64,000 nt of DNA from Blasia pusilla (taxonomy: Eukaryota > Marchantiophyta > Marchantiopsida > Blasiales): positions 33,294,001 to 33,358,000 of the forward strand of contig CM114274.1 of NCBI GenBank assembly GCA_050084515.1, in the 5' to 3' direction. Numbering within the stretch: position 1 is the first letter of the stretch; every line of letters starts with the position of its first letter. A program made the position numbers and the translations under genes. The notes beneath the pieces are model-generated. The model was not told the origin of the DNA and made no database searches. It saw only the letters and a program-made list of their open reading frames with translations. This document shows, one piece after another, positions 15,042-27,422 of this stretch.

Positions 15042-18000
15042 TCAAAGTGGTTTGTTTAGAATACTTTGCACTTCTTTGAGGGACATAATTGGTTGGTGGA
15101 TTCCTACTCCTACCTTCGACTCTCTTAAAACTACAAGCAACACATAGTACATGTGCTTACAAGGAAAATACCTTTCGCCCCTTGTCTCTCTTTCGACAAA
15201 ATCATCACATGAACATGTGGGAAAGCAACAGATGTGCACCACATACACCCCTGTGACACTTGAATTTACAGTGTTGTTCTTGACCCAATACATCCTTCCT
15301 ATTCCATTGCCATTTTTGACATCTTTTGTGGCGATGATCTCCATTTTTGCCTCTCGAGCTGATGCAATTCCCTTTGCTCTCTCCACCGCTGGCCTACACA
15401 TTTTGTTTCTCTTCACCCCATTTCTAGACTCAAACAGAAATAGTGGATTAAGATCATCCACCTTCTCCAGGTACATGTTGACATCAATCTTGGGTTGAAT
15501 ACGAAATGCGAAGGTCTCTGTATGCTTTGAACTTCCTTCGTCTACGAGTCTAAAGCCGACACTTGTAAGATTGTCCACTTCGTCTTGAGTGTAATTTATA
15601 CGTGCGGCGATAAGCCAAATCGTGGGGGTATTCCACGGAGCTCCAATGGCAGCCGGATAAGTCTTCCGGAAAGAGCAAGATTCATTTGGGGAGAAGAAGT
15701 ACTTCAATTGATCCCCGGTCCTCATGAAATGATCAATGGTTTTGAGTCCCCAAAACCCAGGCAATGGTCGTCCAGTCCTTGTACAGTTTTTATTTAGGAA
15801 AGTGCCGCATGCTCTCCTAATGCCATCAAATCCTACCCTGCAAGTGGGTCCATATCCAAGGTTGCTACGAGATATATGCCATCGTTTCAGATTGTAATCC
15901 ACCTCCACGACCGCAATCCCATATTCTTGAACCACCCTAGCGATTGGATGTTTCAAACTTCTAGGAACGAAAGGCTTTTGAAATAAAACATTCACTGATT
16001 TTGGAGAAATTACTCCATCACGGATTTGGGAGAAATCCGGGGTTCCCGAATACCAAGGCGGCGTAATTTCCTCATCCAAATCAATCACCTGATTCGTTCC
16101 TCGATGGTGCCTCTTCACCTGCTTGAAGTCAAGATACTTATTTGGTGTCCACGAGTCTCGCTCGGACTGCTCTACCACCATCTGTATGGGACGTCTTGAA
16201 ACGCGCCTACGAATATCCCCACCAATACGTCTTACTCGTGGGGAGTTCCTGCTACACACCGGTTGAAGGCTTCCACATAGAGTTTCTCATCACCAGATCT
16301 CATAGCCGCCCTAACATAGAGCTCGTAGCTCGAAGGCCCCCTTCCTTTTGTTATGCCTTTTGTGAGGAAGATATGGGATGTTGCAGACTGTAGCATTGCT
16401 CTTGCTTGGTCTTGTTGGCATGCCTCCACAAGTGAAATTTTTTGGCATGCTTGTAACGACCTCAAGGAGGAATGAACACTTTCTATTCCACTTGTGTTGG
16501 GGCAAAGGGGATTTTCATAAATGTTCAATCCCTACAACAACCCCAATTTGAGAAGGGAACGAAAATAGCTTAAAAGTCAAAGAAATAAGCTAAGTGTCGG
16601 AACCAGACGGGTTACAAGGCCGAGGCATCCCATGAACGACTTTGCGACCTGTCAGTTCCTGACGTGTTGCAACACGCAGGAACCACCTAGTGCAACCCGT
16701 TCGATTTCGACGAGTTGCAAGTAAATTTGGCCATGCGACTTGCAACCCGTCCTTTTCCGACTTGTGCACTCTCATGAAACCCGTCAACCCGTCCTTTTCC
16801 AACTGGTTGCACTCTCAGGCAACCCGTCAACCCGTCCAATTTCGACGGGTTGCAAGTAAATTTGACCATGTGACTTGGAACCCGTCAGTTTCTGGCTGGT
16901 TGCACACTCAGGGAACCCGTTGGTAAGCGACGGGTTGAACACTCAGGAAACCTGTTGCATCCGACAAGTTGCTTGGTTTCTTTGGTTTGAAATCGCTATA
17001 GTGCCCACGCTTCTCAACTTTAGCTGCAACTCTTCAAACAATTTTCAGCGAGACAAATTAGTGAACTCACCTCCCACATGAAGTTTTCCCATTGTCTCAT
17101 TCGTACAGTCCACCAACTCAAACAAGAGCATAACTCTTTGTACTTCCCCTCAATCGTATGTCTCCTCCACCACCCATGAATTTCTTCTTGGCATTCCATG
17201 GCCTATTTAAGGCCATCGCATGCTTCCTTCACCACATGTGTAGTTCTTCTTGGCACTCCATGGCTTCTTTCAAGGTTTTGCTGTCCTTGCAGCGTTGGAG
17301 TAGAGTGACATGTTGTGTCCTCTTATTCTCCTTGATGCAAGATTTGGTGTATTGGGTCACAGACTGTTGCCAATGGAAAGCATCTGACCTTTCTCTCTCC
17401 GGTTGAACCTCCCCACCCCAAAACACTTCCCTGATAGCAATCCACCCAAGTTGTGCATTATCCGCCATGAACCCATAAATTTTCGGTGGTGGCCTTTTGT
17501 TTTCCCTCACCACCTCCAATAAGAGTAACCAACACATCTTCAAACTACCAACGTCTTCTGCTTTTACTTCACACACAAATATATTTTTGAGTCCATTCTC
17601 CATATGGTCATAAACGTGAGCACCCATTGTCAACCATCCATTTAGCACTCTATAGCGAATATCAAAGCTTATCCTGCTTCCGTAACGATCTTCCCCTTCC
17701 CTCATTCGATCTATAAGATCGAGGCCACTCAACGGACCTATTGTTAACATTTTGAAGACATAGGCCTTGGATCCTTCCGTTCCCTGCCCCATGAACTGCC
17801 ATCTCTGAATGAATGGAAATCTGGAGTTGGCCTTGATTCTAGCAATGGCATCCATTTCGGACGTCTTTCCATCTTGTATGCGTATTTGACGCAGCAAATT
17901 CCAGAAGCATTCAGGATCAGCGAGAAATGCGAGATTTTCCCAAAGTTTTTTCTCCTCAGCAACCATGATCTCGCCCTATCCAAGGATTCCAAGCAAATTC

Positions 18001-19143
18001 ACAAATTTGTGATGTTTTTATTAACTTGATCACTCCAAGCTTTGAATCCGGAGAGTTCTTGTAGACCTCGGCCACTTTCTTTGACACATCCTCCTTGATG
18101 TGTCTTTGAATTGCATCAGTCACAGGATGAGTGTGGGAGCCAAGATGAACTGCCAACCTTGTGTACTCTAACGTGGAACCCAAGTCGTGGACAATGAAAA
18201 ATATGTATGCAGGACATGCTCCAACACAAAAAGAGGATGCCTGACAATGAGGACATCGATGGCCTTCCGGTGGTATGGTGGCATCGACCTCATATGGAGT
18301 TTTTGCATTCTTGGGAGGGAATTACGACGTATTGACCCGCCCGTTGCGCTCTAGATACGGGCATGCTAGACTTCTACACTCCAAGGCTCCAACGCATTGG
18401 CGGCGGGAGACAATCCAAGGACCATCCGGAATTGAAGCACTAGTCCGTTGAAGCATGCACCATCGATGACAATCAGACTTTTTGTCCATACCCTTCAAGC
18501 ATCCTCCAACTTTCTTTTGAGCAGGAGCAGGAAATGGAGGCAACTCAAAAATCCAATTACCATCGTACGTGGGCGGCAGCTCGTCGACAAGAATATGCTT
18601 GAACATTTTCAAGGCCAAAGAAGATAGCAAACTATTGCTTGATACTTGCAAGAGGAAGGAGTAGGCAGATAGAGGGCCCGGTTGGTGTCCGAAAGATCCA
18701 CAGAGGTTGACAACATCGGGAATTTCTTCAGGAAGAACAACATTGTAACGAACGTGTGAAGTTGGAGTCGATGCCGAATCTACTGAGCTAGGAGTTGCAA
18801 ACATAGAGCTCTGTGCACTAGGAAATTCTCGACCGTCTACTTGGGAAATTGAGGAATTCAGAGGGAAGCCGTAAACTCTATATTGACCATTTGGTAGAGG
18901 TAGGAGATTCCATATTTTACGGTCTGCAATCACTGACTGGATTGTGTCACCTATTATGTCCTTCGTACCGTCTACCCTAATATCCTTGGACACAAAGATG
19001 GTTCCAATTTGGAGAAGAAATCAAACTGAGAGAAAACTTTCATCCACAAGTATGAAAGACTCACGAGCTTGCAATCGAACAGTTTCTGATTGAGGAAGGG
19101 TAGCGAGATGACTGCCACCACTGAGCTTCACATAATGATCCAT
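15042..19143 (-). pseudogene. E1 transposase gene: MULE-like with GCM/WRKY-type zinc region and SWIM finger (frameshifted)
   Basis: The start is ATG at 19143, chosen because it aligns with the ATG at 34200 in E2. Exon 1 is about 19143-17071, intron 16532-17070 (GT-AG), exon 2 16531-15042. Along the protein: an N-terminal domain (VDGTKDIIGDT, KIWNLLPLPNGQY); a Cys/His region resembling WRKY-GCM1 zinc fingers (RRQCVGALECRSLACPYL, HRCPHCQAS, HLGSHTHPV); an RNase H-like MULE core (RVLNGWLTMGAHVYDH, YGFMADNAQLGW, DAFHWQQ); and a C-terminal SWIM finger at about 15147-15225 (CSCDDF ... FPCKHMYYVL, matching CxCx(n)CxH). Defects are a TGA near codon 43 and frameshifts near 18330, 17970 and 16240. The last 400 codons, including SWIM, remain open. 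It would act on the element's ends in the nucleus. The family call is from motif knowledge. Confidence 0.75.
16532..17070 (-). repeat. Palindrome cluster in the E1 transposase intron
   Basis: The intron between the conserved donor (..GGGAG|GTGAGT) and acceptor (TTGTAG|GGATTG) is packed with about nine copies of the family palindrome (arms like GCAACCCGTC / GACGGGTTGC, some decayed), starting near 16597 and ending near 16972. Several copies are separated by only about 20-40 bp. The same intron in E2 (36208-36637) holds about six. Confidence 0.8.
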
Positions 19144-20325
19144 TCCTAGAAGATTCCATCGGGAGGAGATTGAGAATAAGAATGGGAATGGGTATGAGAA
19201 TGAGAATGTTCAATTTATAGTGAATAGGGACTAAGATTCTCTTGTCATAATTTGACTGACAAGATGAAGTTTGGTAGGTGAAATTGTCTGACATGATGGA
19301 TTCAATGCTGTTGCAACCTGTCGCAGTTCGATGGGTTGCAGAATTTGGGAATCAGAGACGTGGGTTGCGAAGCACCCAGTTCCGTTTTTTGTTTCCGTGT
19401 CCCAATGCAAATTGAAAGCCATCGGAGTCCATTGGGTTAGTACCCCCTTCATGCCGACCAATGGTCTTTTGAGATGATTTTGCTAGCATCAAACACGAGA
19501 CATCCCTTGCATTTGCTAAGGTAACGAATCGCTGGGTATTGTTACGGGATTGTCCAACTCAGGGTAGACCTTGTGACCCGTCGGATTGCAAGAGGTTGCC
19601 TCGGAACTATCCGTTATCAGTTTTTACTGTAACTCGACGGATAGAAAAGAGTGAAACCTCTGTATAACTGACGGGTTGCCCAGGTACCTCGCCTATTACC
19701 CCAAGATGAGGGAAGCATGGAACTCGTCAGCCTTCGACGGGTTGCGCAGGTGCCTCGCCTTATAACGCTTACATGAAGAAAGTGTGCAACCCGTCGGCCT
19801 CCGACGAGTTGCGCAAGTACCCCGCCATGTTATCCCAAGACGGCCGAAGGATGCAACGCCCCGGTCTCCGACGGGTTGCGTAGGTGCCTCACGTTCTTGC
19901 CCCGAGACGGCGGAGGCGCGAAACCTGTTGGACTCCGACGGGTTGGCAGGATAGCTTGTCTAGGACGCATGCCTTCAACCTGTCGGAGACTGTCGCGTTG
20001 GTGGTTTTCACGTCCTGACCTCCATAACGGTCGACACGTCACTGTCGGAATGACGGTGGGATCCAACGGTCGCCCCAACGGCTCAAAAAGTATAAATGGG
20101 CGAGGGTTCGCTCATTTTTGGTTTTTTGTTTTGCGATGTTGATTGCTCTTCAGCGCAGCAGCGGACCAGATACCAAGCGGCGCTTTACACGAAGACTCAT
20201 CATAAGACTCATCGCGATACGATTCGAGCGACTCATCAAGGCGACTCATCCGAGCGACCCATCAAGGCGACTCATCCTGCACAGAAAGTAATTTCATAGT
20301 CGAGGAGGAGGCATTTTCGCGAACC
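19144..20325. promoter_or_regulatory. E1 divergent promoter with TATA boxes on both sides and palindrome array
   Basis: About 1.18 kb separates the two start codons. A TATAAATT box lies on the minus strand (19212-19219), about 70 bp upstream of the transposase ATG. A TATAAAT box lies on the plus strand (20091-20097), about 230 bp upstream of the methyltransferase-gene ATG. Between them, about nine palindromes sit at 19315-20000, the last five spaced roughly 55-70 bp apart (near 19728, 19787, 19853, 19921 and 19977). The same layout is kept in E2, supporting a shared bidirectional promoter. Confidence 0.7.
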
Positions 20326-21530
20326 ATGACGAGGAAAAAATCTCAAGCAAGCAAGGTTGGGAGCTTCACTCCCAAGTCCAAGACGCTTGCATCACCATCT
20401 CCTGGGCCTTGTTCGGCCAATGAGATAAGGCAGCAAGAGATCGAGGAGTGCGAAAGAGAACCAGAGATGCACAGGCAAGAGCTTCTTGCAAAACGTATTA
20501 AGGAGGCGCTTGAAAAACATAACTTAAAGGCTGAGGCGTCGTAGGCCTTGAATAATAGGATCTTCGAGGAGAAGCGTGAAAAGAAGCGTCTAGACGCGTC
20601 GGTGAGGAGAGCATAATTGGTAAAAGCTCGAAGGGAAAAAGCGATTGCCATTGAAGAAAGCCCACCCCGTCCAACCGAAAGTGTTGAGATACAGGAAATG
20701 TCCCGGATGAATTCCGGGGACACAATCAATATAAAATCGGCTGAGGAAACGGCTGAAGTTCAAGCGATGGACGATGAGGTCATGAGGACCGCCAACGTGG
20801 AGATGGTGGACATCTCTGAAGAAGTAGGAGAGAGTCTTCCTTGTCTCTTTGCCCCGCGGAAGAAATCGACCTCTATCGGATGGACGAGTTTCTAGTGGAT
20901 TTGCCTGCCGCTGTCCCAGGGCAGTTGGGTGGCCAAGAAACCGATCCAATCTTTGAGCGGGTAAGATACGATTGTTGTTCTTTGAGTTATGTGAAGGACC
21001 ATGTTGCAATTCATTGGCAATTCAGTGTAGTTTATTGAGCTTGTCCCCGTTGTGACAAGTGGTAAAGCAGATGGCAGTGATGGAGGGCCAGAACGCCTCG
21101 AGAATTCCACTTTTCCGATTGCGGACAATGGAGAACGTCCGCAAAATTCAGTCTAACGAGGATATTGCGAAGCTCAAACAATCGGCAGTGATAGCATCCT
21201 ACGTCGACACCTTCCCTCCGTTCTATGTTCAGCCTTACGATAACATGGAACCCAAGCACTGGTGACGGAGGAGGACTTGGAACTGCTTGACACATTCTGG
21301 AGGATGAGAGATCAAGAATTCAGAAGAGCGATTGAGGGGACCGAATTCAGCAGGATGCGGAACCTCTATTTCTTCATCTAGGATGGAAACCACATGTTCA
21401 TGGCGTGGACCCAGTTTGCAGAGGAGCGCGAAAACTCATTGGAGGCGTATTTTTGCGTGAAGGCAGTGGTGCTACATCCATAGCATCATCAGATGGCGAC
21501 GGTGGAAATGGCCATGCATGCCATGAACAC

Positions 21531-22127
21531 GTAAGTTTCCTCTTCCTTTATTTTGATTGCTGCAAACGGTCGGACTACCAAGAGATGTTTAACTAGTGGT
21601 AACAAAACATCGGATGCCTTAAAGCAACTCGTCAAAGTCTGACGAGTTGCTTGACTAGCTGCTCTTTTTAGGATGTTTTTGGCCGAAAGCAACTCGTCGG
21701 AGTCCGACGAGTTGCTTGACTGGCCACTATTTTTAGGATGTTTTTAGCCGAAAGCAACTCGTCGGACTCCGACGAGTTACATTCGCCGGCACGGGTAGGT
21801 GATTGAAGTAGGGGAGCTTGATTTTTGGTGTCAAATTGCAACTTTACTTGAAATTGCGCAACCTGTCGGACTCCGACGGGTCAATATGTTCACTTTTTCC
21901 GCGGAGACCACTCTCTCAATACAAATTATGTGACAACCCATTGGAGTTTGACGGGTTGTAACAAGGCAATCACAAATCTGAATGCAATCTGTCGGACTCC
22001 TATGGGTTGCAATATTTAGCTCGTAGCTACCATTCCGACCATGAGGTGTGGTGACCTATCAGAGTCCGACGGGTTGTAGAAACCCATGTAGCTTGCAAAA
22101 ATTCTTATATTATGTTTGGATGTGTAG
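21531..22127 (+). repeat. E1 intron 2 with seven palindromes
   Basis: Intron from GTAAGT (21531) to TGTGTAG (ends 22127). It contains seven copies of the family palindrome. Three consecutive ones carry the compensated variant GCAACTCGTC / GACGAGTTGC, with both arms changed together. Confidence 0.85.
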
Positions 22128-24169
22128 GATTGGATCCGAGGGGGAAAACACCCACCATTGAATCCAAGATTGCGATCGGGTGAAGAAAGTGCTAACGACG
22201 CACCCGGTAGAGTACAAGGGATTCTTGAGCGAGGCCCTTGTAAATGAGATGTTGGCAAAGGGGGCTCAAATAAAAAAAAGACTTGGGCAAATACATTGAT
22301 TTCCCAAAAAGTAGCCGTGACAATCCTTTGCTGGTCGAAGACACCGGCCGCAAAGAAGAGCGCTTCATTAGAGCTAGAGCGGAGGGAGAACGTGTTTGCG
22401 TCAGAGCGTGCTTAGTTCATCCAAGCTACAGTATCTGCATCAACAAAGTACACTGCAAGCAAGATGCAGCGCTTCATCGCCATTCTCAACCTCGAACTTG
22501 GCCCCAATTTCTACAAGGAGCTGAAGGCGATAATCAAGCGCCAACGGAAGAGGGATGAAGATCCGCAAGGTCAGATTGGGGAGAAAGTGTCTCTCGACCA
22601 CGTCCATAGATTTCCCTTGTCTAGAATTTCGGAATTTAGGAAAATCCGACTGATGAAAATCATGATCGAGGGCCCAGAGGCCCAAAAGAGGGTGGCACAC
22701 CATGCTCCGGATGTCTTTGATCCAGTAATCTCCCACTGGCTCCGTGAATGGTCATTCAGGGACGCGTTGTGGCTTCTCGGGAAGTCCATGCTCATGGGTC
22801 TCCAAGCGGAGCTGAAAAAATAGAGCTTGTTTTGGAGGAAGCAAACCTGAGGAGTGCTGAAGATTTTGAACTTTGGTAAGATGACATTCGGGACAAGCGC
22901 ATAAAAAACCTAGGCTTCAGGACGATGTTCAAGGATCACATCTTCCCTCAAGCACACCTTGATGAAGAAATAGAGGCGAAGAAAAGGGATTTCACAAAGA
23001 AAAAGCGAGATCTTCAAGAGTAGGCAGCCAATGCATCTCGACAAAGAGCTGCCCAACGCATGGTGTTCAGGTACCTCGTCCATTGTAAGAATGCAGGTAC
23101 GTGGCGAAAAATACCAGTATCCTACAAATTGTGGGATTCTCCGCCTGATGGAGACACATTTTCCATGTACAACATGGAGATGGCTCAAAGCATGTCCGAT
23201 TGGGAGGTGGAGAATTGCCCCATCTGGCTGGACTTCAACAACCCCGAGGACATCACCGCTAACAATCTTCAACGGGTGAATGATGTAGTGGCCGCAGGTA
23301 GGGACGACATCCCAAATTTTGTGTCGCGTGAAGACTTTTTCCAAGGAGATGCGGAGGAGCAAGCCCTCGAGACAACCAAGTTGGTGTCCAAGGTCGTCAC
23401 CGCCAAGGGCAAATCTACAGCGAGTCTCAAAGCCAAGGCTAGAGGATCGAAGAATTATGAGGCCGAGTCTTCCAAAAAAGAGGCTCAGAATTCAAGGCGA
23501 GAGGCGGAATCGTTCGGGCAAGGGGGGAAAGAGGGTCGGACCAGGTCCTCCGCCAAAAAATCTCCACCAGAGTTTGAGGTAATAGAGACCCCAACAAGCC
23601 AACCGTAGACTCGCGAGAAGCGGAAGAGAGAGGCACCTGGTTTGTCGCAAGGAGCAGACTAGGATGTGGAATACACTCCATCATCCTTGGGAAGACATAG
23701 AGAAACAACGACCCGGACAAGCCTCATCATTCACTGCACGAATCTTCTGGATGAGCTGCAAAGTTTCAGTTCCCAAGCGTCGACACCCGCCATTGACAAA
23801 TTGATAACGTTGGGACGGAAGCTTCAAAAAAACGGGCACGCTCCTTAGATGGTCCATGGGGAGGTCGAGAAGGTGGCGGTGGATCTCCTTGTTGCAGATT
23901 TGCCCTATGGGTTGCACTTGTGGAACGAGAATCGGTCTGACAGTGTCCCAGACTGGAATGTCCCTCTTTCTTATGACAAGATCGTGATCTTGTTTTCCTT
24001 TGGAGACGCTTATCTCAGTGACAGGGGCTGTTTCTTGGTCTTGATTGGAAGGAGCGAGGATGAGCTCTTCAACCTGCAGTACGTCAAGAGGTCGCTGAAG
24101 TGGAGGATAGCGCAATCGTGGGTCATCAAGAACGAGTATCCACTCTGATCGGCGACGAGTCAAATTCGA

Positions 24170-24635
24170 GTAAGGGCTCTTAACCCATATACAAATTGTC
24201 TTGCTCGGACGGCTTGCATCTCTGCATGCAACCTGTCGCATCGTCTGAGCTGGAGACTTCGGTGGTGCAATCCGTCTGAAAGCGACGGGTTGCAAATTTA
24301 CCGCAAGTCTCCATTGGGTGAATGCAACCCGTCGGAACCCGATGGGTTGCAAGTGCTTATGCTTTTCCTTGTGTTTCTGGAATGATGCAACCCGTCTGAA
24401 AGCGACGGGTTGCTCATGGCAAAACAAATCACTAACACTTGTAAAACAACCCGTCGGACTCCGACAGGTTTCTCCAATATTAGGACTATAACTAAGTTCT
24501 CAAGGGTTAAGCAAAGTTCTTTGGGGACGAGTTGCACATTGTGTCACCATACTGATAGTAGACCTTTCTTGTTGTTGCATACTCAAACTGGCTCTTTCTT
24601 GTTGCTGACATTGTTTCCAACCTTCTTCTTTACAG
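24170..24635 (+). repeat. E1 intron 3 with four to five palindromes
   Basis: Intron from GTAAGG (24170) to TTTACAG (ends 24635). Palindromes occur near 24228, 24268, 24325, 24388 and 24448. Two use the centre TGAAAGC with intact arms. The intron separates methyltransferase motif IV from motifs X/I. Confidence 0.85.
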
Positions 24636-25600
24636 ATGGACCACTCCTTTGTCTACTATTTTGTAAGGCCGGAGCATAACTTCCAAGCATTTCAGATCCT
24701 TGATCCAGTGGATCGATGCTCCAATGGGTACAGCTTAGATAGTTTATACTATTCCCCCTCAAGAATTTGCATGCAAAATGGTACCCCCTTAGTTGGAGGA
24801 AGGGAAAAGTCGGCAGCGCTTATGCAAACGCTCATCGAGCTCTGCTCAAGGCCGGGTGACTTGGTGTTCGACTTAGTGGGCCTTTCAGGGGCGAGTATCA
24901 AAGGCGCCTGGCAGAGTGGCAGGAACATTCTCTGCCTTGAGGGAAGGCAGGAACTGTTTGACCTTTTCAAAGAGGCAAAGGCAGATTACGACAAGCTAGT
25001 TGGGGCGTATAACTTTCCTCCGAAGCCGAGAGCTCCGATTCCAGACCCACCATTGGTAGTGACACCACTATCACTTCCCACGATTCCGAAAATTGGGAGG
25101 GCAAGGCCGATAGTAATTCAAGAAGAGCTCTCGGACGATGACGAGTGAGTTCAAAGAACTCTAAGACCCAACTTGACTGCAGCGTTTTGGAGTAGGGATT
25201 TATTTGATGACGAGGCTTGAGAATTCATAGAATAGATCAAATATACAGTTCCAAGCTTCCTTCGGATGTTATAAAGGACAAGTTTTTTTCGAATGAAGAT
25301 GGTGTTTGTAAAAGTTTTATGAATATCTTTTTTTGTCTTGTTGATTGTGATCGTCTATGTTCTCCAACAGTTTAGATTGCAACCTGTCGGATTGCCACGG
25401 GTTGCAACTTTTCACTTTTTGACCACTAGACCTTTTTAACCACTTCCAAGCAACCTTTCAGATTCCGACAGGTTGGCTGCGTGAGTGTTCTGACTCTTTC
25501 CCTGTTAGTCCAACTTTACAAGGATTCTGGCGGGCTTCTTCACTTAGGCACCTTCCCCTAGTTTTTTCAAACAAGTCTTAGGCTTCCTCTCTTCTCTTAG

Positions 25601-25923
25601 ACGTGTTGGATTCCTACTTCTTGTCGGATTTCCAAGATGGTGTCTCCAAGGACGGAGCACATATTGATACTCGATGGGTGTCACCTTGCAGAGCGTACAA
25701 GATTTATTGTCGAGGAAGGCGGTGGGACTCAAATCAGGTCACATGCGACCGTTATGGTGTACCTATGGGGGAGCCAAGGCTCTCGAATTCGCCAACATTT
25801 TCGATCCCGGTCTACAATCGGCCAGAGGAGCCACTTGTATCCCAGGACCTTCCTTTTGTACAGGAACCTACGAGAGTTAGGAGTGAATTTGTAGATGACG
25901 AGGCTAAAGAAATCATAGACTAG
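25601..25923 (+). CDS. Conserved small 3' exon/ORF of the transposon (E1 copy, open)
   Basis: Open frame of about 106 codons ending at TAG 25921-25923, preceded by a pyrimidine tract and acceptor (ctcttctcttag). Residues include TRWVSPCRAYKIYCRGRRWDS, DRYGVPMGEP and PVYNRPEEPLVSQD, with an acidic end (FVDDEAKEIID). There is no upstream in-frame ATG, so it is probably a terminal exon, possibly of an alternative methyltransferase transcript. It lies about 450 bp downstream of the methyltransferase stop and is retained in all three copies. No function assigned. Confidence 0.5.
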
Positions 25924-26099
25924 ATCAAATGTACATTTCCGAGCTTCCTTCAGATGTAATAAACGACAAGATTTTTTCAAACGAAAATGGTCTTTGTAAA
26001 AGTTTGCTGAGTCTTTTTTTGGACTTGTCAATTGTGTTCGTCTAACTACTCAAAATGTTTATTTTGCAACCCGTCTGATTCCGACGGGTGGCAACTTTC

Positions 26100-26108
26100 C
26101 ACTTTTTG
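26100..26108. repeat. Left 9-bp target-site duplication of E2 (CACTTTTTG)
   Basis: Identical to 38565-38573. Removing 26109-38573 restores a continuous E1 sequence (gcaactttcCACTTTTTGaccactgcaac) that matches L0 around 13335-13365. Confidence 0.93.
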
Positions 26109-27131
26109 GGGCTGGTATTCTGGCAGGAGAGAGTAAGAGAGGAGAGTCTCTCTTAAAAAAAAAGGGCCAAATCCGCCTCCTCTCTTCAAAACTTTTTCAC
26201 ATATTTGAAATTTTTGTTTGCTTTCAAATTCAGGAAATCTTTAGAAGAGAGTATTTAGTGGTCCACATTTGGCCCTAAAAAAACCTCCTCTTTCCTGGGG
26301 GCGAGAAAAAAGGAGACATCATAAGACCACTACAAACATTTTTCCATCACTCTCCATGTGAGCCTAAGTTTCTTAACATTCCCTGTCTCGGTCAACAAAA
26401 ATCAGTGCCCTTGGTATTTTTGTTGGAGGACCACCCGGATGCCAACCTCTCTTTTCGCAGGGATTGTTGCCTGCATCATGGCCTCCCCTAAATTGCCCCA
26501 TAACCAACTTTCTGTTGGTTATGAATGGTGTCTGCTCAAGACCAACTTTGTGAAATGTGAACACATCAGATCCGAAGGCTGAGAAACCAAGAAGCTGCAC
26601 CCCTCCCAACCCGTAAGAAAGCTCACCATAAGAAAGGAAAGATTTTTAGAAGTGATTTTCTTCCACCCGCACCTGACGATCTAACGAGGTTGGGAATCCG
26701 AAATGGCAATCCGACAGGTAGTAGGAATCCTGCACATCTTAGATAAGAAAAGAAGCCTACAACTGGTTTGACGAATGAAGGGGAACGAGCCAAAAGTCAA
26801 GAAGCCCGCCACAATGCGTCAGAAGTTGTTCTCACTGGGATAGAGTCCGATCACTCAAGCAGTCAACCTGTAAGAATCCGAGAGGTTGCCTGGAAATGGT
26901 AAAAAAGTTGCAGTGGGCAAAAAGCAAAAAGTTGCAGCCTGTCGGAATCATATGGGTTGCAGAATTGTAATTCTCAGTGGCTAAAAGAACACAATCCACA
27001 AGTCCAAAAAATATTCCAGCAAACTTTTACAAACACCATTATGGGTTGGAAAAATCTTGTCCTTTATTACCTCCGAAGGAACCTCGGAAATGTACATTTC
27101 AACTAGTCTATGATTTCTTCAGCCCCCTCAT

Positions 27132-27422
27132 CTACAAATTTACTCCTAACTCTCCTCGGTGACAGTACCAAAGGAATGTCCTGGGATACAAGAGGCTCCT
27201 CTGGCCGATTGTAGACGGGGATCGAAAATGTTGGCGAATTCGAGAGCCTTGCCCCCCCCTAGGTACACCATAACGGTCCCATGTAACCTGTTTCGAGTCC
27301 CACCGCCTTCCTCGGCAGTATACCTTGTACGCTCTGCAATGTGACATCCATCTAGTATCAATATCTGCTCCGTCCCGGGTAATACCATTATGGCAATCGC
27401 ACAGGTAGTAGGAATCCAACAC
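27132..27422 (-). pseudogene. Conserved small 3' exon of the transposon (E2 copy, frameshifted)
   Basis: Same segment as in L0 and E1 (CDCHNGITRDGADIDTRW, CRAYKVYCRGRRWDS). A frameshift at the poly-C/G run near 27255 moves the second half into another frame. The acceptor AG seen in L0 and E1 is also altered here (cttctctcgg). Confidence 0.4.

Larger units (their letters stand above)
20326..25148 (+). pseudogene. E1 ParB/Srx-like + beta-class DNA methyltransferase gene (4 exons, mutated)
   Basis: ATG 20326 aligns with E2's start. Exons are about 20326-20960, 21060-21530, 22128-24169 and 24636-25148, with GT-AG introns apart from a damaged acceptor in intron 1. The N-terminus is a charged coiled coil (EIRQQEIEECERE..). 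Exon 2 encodes a ParB/sulfiredoxin-like fold, with its core motif damaged here (TAG at 21379-21381 and DGNHM for DGNHR). Exon 3 is a helical domain of unknown role plus a charged linker, then motif IV VADLPYGL at about 23894. Exon 4 carries motif X (GGREKSAALMQTLIELC), motif I (FDLVGLSGAS, about 24867-24896) and GRNILCLEG. Order IV..X-I is that of beta-class N6-adenine/N4-cytosine DNA methyltransferases; the base is unknown. The methyltransferase part is open except for TGA at about 24146. A role in modifying or regulating element DNA is inference. Confidence 0.82.

Noticed and set aside
15151-15498. 115-codon plus-strand ORF, mirrored at 37681-38028
   Set aside because: Antisense shadow of the SWIM-finger exon in both copies.
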